DNA of 56,497 bases from assembly GCA_023091735.1 (NCBI GenBank), contig JALKBU010000244.1, positions 1 to 56,497 on the forward strand, given 5' to 3'. Made by a program: the position numbers and the translations under genes. This DNA comes from Trichomonas tenax. Lineage: Eukaryota > Parabasalia > Trichomonadida > Trichomonadidae. Shown here one piece after another: positions 1-8,867 of this stretch; the first letter of the stretch is position 1, and every line of letters begins with the position of its first letter. The notes below the pieces were generated by a model. It was not told the DNA's origin. It did no database searches and worked only from the letters and a program-made list of their open reading frames with translations.

Positions 1-165
1 ATATATAGATTATTTCAGACAAATAAAAAAATTAAATTATTTTAAAAATTAACTTAAAAATTAGTTGCTCGGAATTACACTATATATATATATGATGTCG
101 TACATTCTCTATATTTAGAATGGCAAGTAACCCCCCTTATCTACTACTTTTCATCAAATGCATCA

Positions 166-372
166 ATGATTCGTTATGCTTTAGCATATAAAGACTTTGA
201 CCCTAAGAAAAAATACCCTGAAGAAGATATTGAATCTATTTTTGAATTAACTAAAAAATACTGGAAATATAAAGTAGATTTATACAAGAAACAAGATGAA
301 AAAGCTAAAAGAGATACTAAAAATAATGTTTCAATGAATGATTATCAATATTATCACGATTTTCATGAGTGA
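166..372 (+). CDS. Short hypothetical ORF or 3' end of a decayed gene
   Basis: The ATG at 166 opens 68 codons rich in Lys, Asp, Glu and Tyr (ends HDFHE). The same frame stays open upstream of this ATG to about position 60, so the ATG may be internal to an older, longer gene whose start has decayed or lies outside the window. I recognise no domain. The stop codon at 370-372 sits directly on a GC-rich inverted-repeat structure. It could be a real small gene, the tail of a broken gene or chance. Confidence 0.25.
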   Translation: MIRYALAYKDFDPKKKYPEEDIESIFELTKKYWKYKVDLYKKQDEKAKRDTKNNVSMNDYQYYHDFHE

Positions 373-435
373 AATGAATAACCTTATGGGCGTTCCGAAC
401 CCGTAAGGTTCGCGGGTCTACATTTCATTGAAATG
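370..435. repeat. GC-rich inverted-repeat hairpin with an alternative fold
   Basis: AACCTTATGGG (380-390) pairs with CCCGTAAGGTT (400-410): 11 bp with one T-G wobble around a 9-nt loop. It lies inside TGAAATG (370-376) / CATTTCA (421-427), and TGAAATG recurs at 429-435. A competing stem, ACCCG (399-403) with CGGGT (413-417), shares bases with the first, so the two folds exclude each other. The GC content stands out from the surrounding AT-rich DNA. It may be a transcribed structured RNA, a 3'-end signal or a transposon-end relic. Confidence 0.6.
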
Positions 436-1044
436 CAAAAACTCCTCAAAATATATCATTCCTTTCGACAGCAAAAATCGAATATATCAATGAGAAAATT
501 GTTGGTCAGAGATTGAAAGCATTTAACGCTCATCATCAAATATATTAAAGAAAAACTAATATTTGATATATTTATCATAATAAAATCGCTTAAAAATGAA
601 TTTTGTAAAATAAATTGAGCTCATTTAATTCTCCACATTCATATTTAAAAACTGCATAAAATATAGATCCAAAAAAATCACAAAATGAGACATCTGTATT
701 CTTTGAATTTTGAAAAGCAAACTAAATATCAATAAAAATTAAGCCATGGCTCCGATTAGACCTTTAGGTTATAGATTTATCATCAAAATAAATCAATGGT
801 CAAACCGTTAAATCGCATGTTTGGTCAATTCTCGTCACTTTAAAAGTTCAAACAAAAGTGTTTATTTAGTGTATATTTGTGGAATTCATGATTTAAAAAG
901 ATTGAACGATAGAAAGAAAAACGATGAGAATTTAAAATTTTTGTAGATAATTTTAATCTTTATCATACATTGTATCTACAACTTCGTTAATTCAAAATTG
1001 AAAAGATGTAAATTTTCATAAATTTTTATCGGACCACAAAAAAG
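436..1044. other. AT-rich spacer upstream of the transporter gene
   Basis: I see no coding potential here. The last 30 bases hold the presumed start-site region of the transporter gene. Nothing else stands out. Confidence 0.5.
1016..1020 (+). promoter_or_regulatory. Possible initiator (Inr) TCATA
   Basis: TCATA fits the trichomonad initiator pattern TCA(+1)Y(T/A). The A would lie 27 nt before the ATG at 1045, slightly longer than the usual 5-20 nt leader in T. vaginalis. The assignment is by pattern only. Confidence 0.3.
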
Positions 1045-2103
1045 ATGCAATGCACGCTTTGGGTAGCCATTTCCTTCATATTCTGTGCTGTTGTCTACGG
1101 CTCTAGCTCTGCTGCGGCCGCCGAAGGCATCAAGTATTGGACTCCAGAGATGTTGATTATGGGAAGAATGCTTTGGGGATTCGCTTTCTGTTTGATTGTA
1201 CTTATATTCAGATTAATTTTCGAAAAAGGTTACACGCAAGTCGCAAGAGCGCATTTTCTCTCAGGTCCATGGCCATATATCAATTTAGCTGTTGGCGGAT
1301 TATTAAATCTTGGTATTCCCCACAGTTTAATCTACATCGCCCAGCAGTGGATTCCTTCTGCTGCTGTTCAGCTCTCTAAACCACTTCAGCCTTTAGGTTC
1401 GATCATTGCTAACTGCTTCCTTCCTGTTGACGAAAAAGTCACACTCAACAAAGGCCTCGCGCTCCTTTCTGCTATTATAGGTGTCGCTTGCGGCGCTGTT
1501 CCAAGTTTTCGCCACACGAGCGGAAAAGCAACTGGTGGACAAGTTGGCTTAGGTTATACATTGCTGATCCTTGCTATGATCCTTTTCGGTTCTGCTGCTT
1601 CATGGTTTAGGTGGAGAACACCAAATGTTGACATTACAATTTCATCTTTGATGCAGACTTTCTTTTCATTTTTCTTCGACATGGCGTGGTCATTGATTAT
1701 GGATGGACCAAAGAAATTTAGAGATACTTTCGAAAACTGCTCAGCCTATGGTTGGATTTGGCCAATTCTCCTCGGTGTTCTTGGTTCTGGTATGGCCGTT
1801 CACGGATTCATGTATATTGTTGCACATCTTGGTGCCGTTGGCGCCGGATTTATTCCATTTGCTCAAATTATTGTCGGTGTTACAATTGGAGTTGTTCTCC
1901 TTCACGAATGGAAGGGATTCCTCTGGTGGGAGATCTTCCTTAACGTCATTGGTCTCGTTTTCTTAGCTGGATCACTTGTTATTGGATTTATGAAAGATAA
2001 GGACGATGTTGTCTCTACTCCACATGAAGAAGAAGATCAGCATAAAGCTGAGGAAGAGGAGGAGCATGTTTCTGACGAGACTGATGAACTTGCCGAAATT
2101 TAA
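1045..2103 (+). CDS. EamA/DMT-superfamily membrane transporter
   Basis: This 352-residue protein has about ten hydrophobic segments in two halves, the layout of drug/metabolite transporters (EamA, UAA or triose-phosphate translocator-like). The first membrane segment starts at residue 4. A Pro/Gly-rich stretch around residues 105-125 (IPSAAVQLSKPLQP) and another near 270-285 (GAVGAGFIPFAQIIVG) sit where the paired EamA repeats place their conserved helices. The last 30 residues are a very acidic, soluble tail (EEEDQ, EEEEEH). The substrate cannot be read from sequence; nucleotide-sugars, drugs or small metabolites are all possible. The ATG at 1045 is the first in frame and follows an Inr-like motif. 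The gene stands alone between long AT-rich spacers. Confidence 0.8.
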   Translation: MQCTLWVAISFIFCAVVYGSSSAAAAEGIKYWTPEMLIMGRMLWGFAFCLIVLIFRLIFEKGYTQVARAHFLSGPWPYINLAVGGLLNLGIPHSLIYIAQQWIPSAAVQLSKPLQPLGSIIANCFLPVDEKVTLNKGLALLSAIIGVACGAVPSFRHTSGKATGGQVGLGYTLLILAMILFGSAASWFRWRTPNVDITISSLMQTFFSFFFDMAWSLIMDGPKKFRDTFENCSAYGWIWPILLGVLGSGMAVHGFMYIVAHLGAVGAGFIPFAQIIVGVTIGVVLLHEWKGFLWWEIFLNVIGLVFLAGSLVIGFMKDKDDVVSTPHEEEDQHKAEEEEEHVSDETDELAEI

Positions 2104-3346
2104 GCAAAATTCTTTCAAAAAATCTATAGTTTGTCGATTTTCTTTCAAATATTAGTTCAAATTCGTGTAAAATGATTGTTTAACCTTCATTTCATTCAAC
2201 AAAATACGAAATGAAATTATCAAATTTATATTATCATTCCCAAACTTCACCAATCATCATAACTTTTCCTACATTCATCAATCTATTGTTTGTTTTGAGA
2301 TAGCCATAAACATTTTATTTTTTCCAAAAATAATCAGCATGATATCAAAATTTTAATGTAATTAGAATGCATTGATGGTCATTAAAGGAGATCTCAAAGA
2401 TTTTGATCAAATCGATTTCGAACAAAGTTCTTCAATTAAATTTTGGGAATTGTCTCTTCTTTGTCTGTGATATTTCACATCTTTAAATCATCGAATTTAG
2501 GCAATACAGCAATGAAAAATAGGCCTCAAAGCTGATAGATATCATAGTCACTGCTCATTTTTATAGCAAATCAAAATTTAGCCCTATGATAAAATCGATT
2601 AATGAACAATTTCAGAATATTTCAATGATTTACTATCTTTATATAACCATATTCTAAATCTGTTTAATGATACTATGCATTTAAATGTTGCCATATTCTA
2701 TATCACGAAGAAAATCAACAAATAACTATATCATTTAACGAAAGAAATTGATATACATACAATTCTAAGAAATTTTTTATCTTAGAAATCAATACATTGC
2801 CTTTATGATATATATTCTTAAAATTTTAATCAAGCATTGGACTACTAATCACTTATTGCATCTTCATATTTCTTGATATGACAAATAACAAGATGGTTTA
2901 TTATGTAAGAATCGCAATCAAGAAAAATACAATGACATCAATATTTAATATAAAGTCACTGCAGCTAATTACAAAGAAAGAGATCGTTGAACATCCTTAG
3001 AATTTCCTTTCATTAGCCGGAAATATCGTAGATTATTATTTGGCAACTCCTAACATTGATTTTCAGTTCCTGTCTATGGTATGATGGTTATAAGTTGAAT
3101 GTAAATAAGCGATTGAGTTAATGAGAGGTGTATATAAAAGATTATTGAAATATATCATCGACTCAAAAAAATTTAAACGTATGAGTGAGTTGATGACTTA
3201 ATATTGGCCTCTGTCCCGACCTCCAATGTTATTTGCACAGAACAATTTTTCATTTCATCTCAACTCATAAAAAACACCAAAATGTAGAAATAGAATGTAC
3301 TCATTTTACTAACACAGGGACGCTCGGATAGAAACCGAAGGATTTC
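2104..3346. other. AT-rich spacer with a GC-richer island and a splice-like motif
   Basis: Mostly plain AT-rich DNA. Around 3206-3240 there is a GC-richer patch (ctgtcccgacctcc). At 3308-3317 the + strand reads ACTAACACAG, close to the trichomonad intron 3' end consensus ACTAACACACAG. No convincing gene was found. Confidence 0.4.
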
Positions 3347-3619
3347 CTAGTTCAATTGGGATAACGCCTTCTTCAATAATTGCAATCTTGGAGTATAGAA
3401 GGATGTGAAGGTCTGCTGTACCCTCGGCGTCGTGCTATAGGCCAAGTCACCACCGATGTGGAGCTTGCAATTCCTAATTGCATCATTGAATTTTTGCCTG
3501 ATAATGACTTTCTCGCTATCAGGCGATGAAGCGTATTCCTTGACCATGTTCTGGACTTCGTCCTTGAACATGTTAAAATCCTCATCATAGACACGGCGAT
3601 GAATACGGACGCGATGCAT
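3347..3619 (-). CDS. Small basic protein of 90 residues, unrecognised, strongly codon-biased
   Basis: I place the start at the ATG 3617-3619 (MHRVRIHRR); the frame is open further upstream but has no other ATG before a stop. The codons end often in C or G (aac, gtc, ttc, atc, agg), unlike the spacers and like the highly expressed RRM and eL41 genes here, so this is very probably a real, well-expressed gene. The protein is basic and probably helical: a charged middle (FKDEVQNMVKEY), then RQKFNDAIRNCKLHIGG and a basic end. A weak likeness to LYR-type small helical proteins is not good enough for a call. An overlapping +1 frame begins MFVRKFSKVMNT at 3681, resembling a hydrogenosomal presequence. 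A frameshift joining the two is possible but not shown. Confidence 0.65.
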   Translation of the reverse strand: MHRVRIHRRVYDEDFNMFKDEVQNMVKEYASSPDSEKVIIRQKFNDAIRNCKLHIGGDLAYSTTPRVQQTFTSFYTPRLQLLKKALSQLN

Positions 3620-6226
3620 GATCGAAGATTTTGGCAATTTTTCATCGTATTCATAACTTTTGAAAATTTTCTCACAAACATTTCAATGCGAAAATTGTTC
3701 AGAGGTTATTTTTTATCTACTCCTTATACAGGTCAAAATAGATGATACAAAAAATTGAATATGTGGAGATTTTATATTTAGAAAGAATATACAAAAGATA
3801 TAGTGCATGATTTTGATAAATGGTCGTGTGTCAATTTTACGGTTGATTTATTGCTCATAGATCTGGTATAGCCTAAGAAATAAAATTTTGATGTGTCAAA
3901 TTTTTTGATTTTTAAATAAAATCGCTTTTTTGTTGATTTATCTTTATTTATTTTGCTGGATTTTTGGAATCTATGGATGATACAGATTCATTTTAACTTC
4001 TGATCGCGATTTGAATCATGAAAACACATCAAATTTTGTTTTTCTATTTGACTTCAAATATAGGATCCCCATATGTTATAAAATATAAATATGATCAAAA
4101 TAACTGTTTTTAGTTTTTGGAAACAAATTATGAAAAATCGAAAGTTGATCTAATTTATTCAAGTTCCATCAGGAGCTTATCCAAAAATATGACTTTATAT
4201 TTTTTCATAAGATTTTAAATTTGGACTCTATATGACTTGAAAAGTTTATTTTTTCGATTAAAATCATAAAATACCATTTTATTCTTTCACTTCATTTTTA
4301 TTGGAGATTCATAATATATATCATGTAATGCTTAAATTTACAGTTTGGAGTGAAATAATAGAGAAATGAAATGTAAGGTTAAAATCAGGTAATAATTGAA
4401 AACTTTACAAATATTTGAAGGAGTTTCCCCGGTTATTTCAATAAACTCAGTCAAATAAATTTCGCTAAACAAAGTTTTGATATAATTCTAACTTTTGTTA
4501 ACGAAAAATGAATATTTGATATTCGCTGGGCTACCAAATTCCATTAAAACTAAAATCTTTTTGTTTTTTCGATAATGCTCTATAGAAACAACCAAAACTT
4601 TAAATTTATAATCTCCATATATTATTAATGCTAAATCTAAAATATTTTTGAAAAATATTTTGTTTAAGATTAAAATCAAAGATATTTTAACTGTAACATT
4701 TCTATCATATTTAGATTCCAAATATCCCATTTATCCACGATTTATCCAAAATAATTTGTCTGAGAATCGAAAATGAAACAATGGTCTGACGTGGCAATGA
4801 TAATAAAAATAGCCCAAAAAATCTATATTTTTCAGCGTTTCCATTATCAGGGTCCAGAAATATAATTGATTTCAAAACATTCTGATCTAAATTGTTTCAG
4901 GAAGTGAAATGTTCGCTTTTATCCAGTGAAAACTTCATTCCATAGTCTATAGATGATGTTTGCAAAGTCAAAACTTGAAAAACAATAAGACAATCGAAAC
5001 CATATTTTAGCAAATTGATATATCGTAATTATACCGTTTGACTTGTATTCTTTTCAGTAATTATATTAAGATTTTCAATAAAAATTATGATGTTATCACT
5101 GAATAAGGTGTGGAATTGCAGAGAAGTGTATCAACTCTGGGAGTCAGAACCAGATCAAACATGTATGGGCAGATATAACTCTTGTGTGATGCAATACATA
5201 GTTGTAATGTTAAACATATAATATCGTTTCATATTTTTCATTAACAATTTGATATCAGCTTATTATTGAGTAAATAGCAATATTTATTATAAATATATCG
5301 CATGCCAACAACGTAGTAACATATTACAAATAATACAAGCTCCTAATTGACTAATTGTTCAGTATCTTAATTTATAAATACACGAAATCATTGCGGAGAC
5401 GACAATATACATAGATGCATGCACATATTACATGTTTTTAATGTGATGCACCAACTTATACTCAGAGCCTCCCAATGAATTTGCTGAAATTGTTGATTAA
5501 TAGAAATAAAGTATTCAAAAATAAAAACGACGACAAAATAATTAGCATCATATATACTATTTTATTAATGTAAACAGTGTCAAATAAATAGTGAAAAGTG
5601 ACATTTAACCTTATCCATTTTTTAAAATATGGTTTATTATAATATTTACATAATGGAAATACTAATTTTGCCAATTTTGGTCGCTAAAAACCAAATTTGA
5701 GAGTTAAAACACTTCTAATTGCAGCAAATGATGTTTACATCGTGACAGACAGGCTATATGTAGTCCCATTACACTTTTCACTGTGTGGCTTATATCTGTG
5801 TTAACAGTACTTTAAAATACTTTCTCCTTAGCTTGATTAACAATCATTTAATATCAATGATGGTGTTTAAGCCTCAATAACATTAGTGTATGATTATATA
5901 TCTAATTCATATTATATATTTTACTATGTTGTTTCATTTCAAGCATAGAATAAGAAAAATATTTAAAGTTTTATCAGTTCGATTTGTTTATGAGTATAAT
6001 CTTTATCCCATTTGATTATGCAAGGTTTCTATAAATATAGTTTGCAATATTAAAAAAGCAATAACGTGCCCTAATACATATTCAAGATTTAAACTTATTT
6101 TTCAACAACTTTTGATAAATAAGATTTTTTTATGAATGAACATTTTTTGAGTATATTCCATAAGTTCACTATTAGAGTTCGCTTGAAGACAACATCAACT
6201 AGAAATAAAAGATTGCTTCATCAAGA
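3620..6226. other. Long AT-rich intergenic region
   Basis: 2.6 kb with very high AT content. Open frames of 70-80 codons on the minus strand near 4488-4730 and 5462-5674 are dominated by Lys, Ile, Asn, Phe and Tyr and look like chance. One short frame near 5.1 kb has a less AT-biased composition and is listed separately. I see no RNA gene or repeat. Confidence 0.5.
5087..5221 (+). CDS. Tiny ORF of 44 residues, Cys/Trp-containing, doubtful
   Basis: ATG-ATG at 5087 opens 44 codons ending in TAA at 5219-5221. The middle (WNCREVYQLWESEPDQTC) contains Trp, Cys, Glu and Pro codons that are rare in the AT-rich frames around it, so it may be a small gene or a scrap of an older one. No domain is recognisable. 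Confidence 0.15.
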   Translation: MMLSLNKVWNCREVYQLWESEPDQTCMGRYNSCVMQYIVVMLNI

Positions 6227-7260
6227 ATGGACAGTTTTTATCCAAATGTTGCATATATTAGTTTACCTGATTACAGAGATGTAGATGCGATTTCTTTTAA
6301 CAACACTCAATCGTATTATATTTATAATTGCATTTTTGTCCAACAAATAAATCAAGGTGCAATTTTTGTTAACAACTTCATCTTCATATTTTCTAACTGA
6401 GAACACAATTTTCATAAAATGCACATCGAATTATGAAGGTGGATCGTTATATTTTGAAGGAGGGCATTGTTCACAATATCGTGTTTGTTATTTCAGATCA
6501 GCAACTATGAATCAAAATGGCGATCATGCATATAGCTTCATTGATAATGAAAAAACAACTACAATAGACACAATTGATTTATGTACTTTATATTATAGCT
6601 GAAAAAAACTATTTTGAAGGTAATATTAAATCATGCAATGGTGAAAATATATAGATATAAATATTTCAATGTATCATCAAATATTGCTAGTTCTTCGCCA
6701 GCTTATCGAATTTATTATATAAAAACTAAATCATTGATTCATTATTCAGCTTTCGTAAATAATACGGCAAGTTATGGAAGTGATTTAAGTTCGGCTGATG
6801 GTGAAGACATTGAAATCAAATATTGCAACTTTTAAAAAATGGGAATCTAATGTTCTCTTATCTTTTTTTATGCAGTATAACAACAACTGTTGATTATTGT
6901 AGTATTTTAACATACAATGTATATTATGCTTTTTGGATTGTGGATGGCTATACAATGGTTGTAAAAAATACGTATATTGATATTCTTGATGAATCTGCTT
7001 GGTTGACGCATTTTGGAACAATTCAATTTATAAATACATATAAATACTATTCAACAAATGATTTAAAGCTTTGGTATTCTGAAATGTGCAAAGATACTGT
7101 TGGTTGTAAGAAAATAGTTAATAATGGAATAAAAATTAATAATACATGTATGTTTTTGCTTTCTACGGAAATCTTAAAAGATTGATTTCAAAATATTTCA
7201 ACGCCATTTACATTATTAGATGATATAATTTCTTTTGAATATAATAAAAAATAGCTCTAT
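6227..7260 (+). pseudogene. Broken surface-type protein gene, copy A (beta-helix-like repeats)
   Basis: From the ATG at 6227 the reading starts MDSFYPNVAYIS, then passes through at least three frames (6227 onward, 6357-6602, 6823-7185) with stops and shifts between them. The fragments carry family hallmarks: SYYIYNCIF, a Ser-rich stretch followed by ENTIFIKCTS, GGSLYFEGG, CYFRSA, and later VDYC, then GYTMVVKNTY and GTIQF. Short recurrent N-C-x-F and GG motifs of this sort are typical of the large trichomonad families predicted to form right-handed beta-helices (pectin-lyase/adhesin-like, extracellular). The same blocks recur in the same order in copy B at 7769-8700. It is inactive as it stands. 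Confidence 0.65.
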
Positions 7261-7439
7261 ATAAGTCCTCAATGTTGGAAATAAATTGATGATTATATCT
7301 TATTGAGCAAACACGCTTTTATGAACATCTTGTGGCCCTTTTGAGTTTATTGTGGTAGCCTATCTGATAGCGTCAAAGACGTTTCAGACACAATTCGATC
7401 ACCTTAGATGAGTAAGATCTGAATGTTAAAAAATCAAAT

Positions 7440-7661
7440 TCGCATGAACCTGGTTTAAAACAAATACAAACAAACACATACCTGGAATAACAGGCATGCA
7501 AAATAAAAAATATAAATAATAAAACAAATTAGCGTAGCACCGCACTTTTCCAATTTTGGTCTGAATTGTAAATTGAAAAAAAATCAAATTAAATTTGAAA
7601 AATATGCTCTATCTAATCCAGCGACACATAATATTTGGAAGATTTCTTCTGGCTTGAAGAT
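7440..7661 (+). repeat. Duplicated 3' end of the PHD/SET gene, copy A
   Basis: Bases 7482-7537 (starting CTGGAATAACAGGCAT) closely match 8822-8876, the 3' flank of the PHD/SET gene. Bases 7629-7660 match 8879-8912, its last codons. About 90 bp of unrelated AT-rich sequence separate the two parts in copy A. The match continues outward into the surface pseudogenes, so a unit made of gene end plus pseudogene was duplicated in tandem. Confidence 0.75.
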
Positions 7662-7768
7662 TAAATGATTCCTTAGTATTTTCGTAGGAGATTGTTGATG
7701 TAATTTAACTGACCAAATATCGATCCATTCTCATTTGTTTAAAAGCCGTACAATTATGGAATAAAATA

Positions 7769-8700
7769 ATGTATCATCAAAGTTGGACTCAGTACTATCC
7801 AGACGTTGATTATGTAAGTATTTTTGATCAAAATTTATCTCAAGTCAATGATTATGATCACAGCAAATCATATTATATTAATAACTGCATTTTTTACAAT
7901 CTTTGATCAAAAAGTGCTAAAAAGATTATCTCCACATATTCATCTTCATATCTTCTGATTGAAAATACACGTTTAACGGCCTGCTCTTCATTTTATGATG
8001 GGGGCTCTTCACTTTGAAGGATGGTATTGCACCCAATCATGTATGCTATTTCAGAGCAGAAAGTACATATGAGAATGGAGGTCACTCATATAGCTTTAAC
8101 GGGCAAATAAATTCATATGCTAAAGATACCTTCGTAGCCAGTACAATATATTTATGTGGGAATATTAATTATTCTAATAATATACATTCAAATGAGTGTA
8201 CTATCAATTATAATTCACTTAATTGAACATATATGATGCAAAAGCCCATTCAACACTGCAATCTTCGACCTTTTGTAACAATACAAGTACAAATTCGAGA
8301 TACTATTCCAGTTTTTGTTATTTTGTCGGGGTAAACTATGGAATCAAATAAAGAAATTATTATTCGATAAACAGACTCGTAATTAGCAAAGCAGAGTCAG
8401 ATGTTGACTATTGTAACCTTCATAATAATGAATGTTGGTGTCATCTTTGGGTCACTGAAGGATTTACAATGATAGTTAATAATACATATTGCGATGATTA
8501 CTCGCTACCTGGTACACAATCAGGAACTATCCAATTTGTCTATAATTTAAACATAAGATATCATGAATTATGCCAAAATTCAATAGGATTTTAATGTTAC
8601 AAACAAAACATTCCGAAACCGTGTAAAATTAGAACCTGCTATGGACATTTAACAAGATTGATTCCCAGATCACTATATTCCGTTTATTTCAATCGATATT
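7769..8700 (+). pseudogene. Broken surface-type protein gene, copy B (beta-helix-like repeats)
   Basis: The ATG at 7769 begins MYHQSWTQYYPDVDY. Blocks parallel copy A in order: SKSYYINNCIF, then a stop, SSSYLLIENT, YDGGSSL, a short open piece at 8014-8226 (CYFRAES, GHSYSFNG), and near 8400 VDYC, GFTMIVNNTY and GTIQF. Stops and frame changes break it at least four times. It ends less than 200 bp from the 3' end of the minus-strand PHD/SET gene, with which it was duplicated. The original function was probably an extracellular beta-helix-like protein; this is inferred from motif style, not from a database match. Confidence 0.65.
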
Positions 8701-8867
8701 AATAACGAATATATAGGGGAAAATTCTATTTCACATGAATCTGGTTTAGTATAAAAGTTAAAATGCACTCATTCCTAAAACAAACAAATATATATAAATT
8801 GAAGCAGGGTGATGGCTTCAACTGGAATAACAGGCATACAAAATAAAAAATAAAATAATAAAACAAA

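Noticed and set aside
3181..3275. Possible C/D snoRNA or SRP-like RNA (GTTGATGA; GGAGGTCGGGACAG on the minus strand)
   Set aside because: No D box in place, the C box falls in the terminal stem, and the SRP tetraloop and internal loop are absent.
4488..4730. 80-codon minus-strand frame
   Set aside because: Lys/Ile/Asn-rich with spacer composition and a length expected by chance at this AT content.
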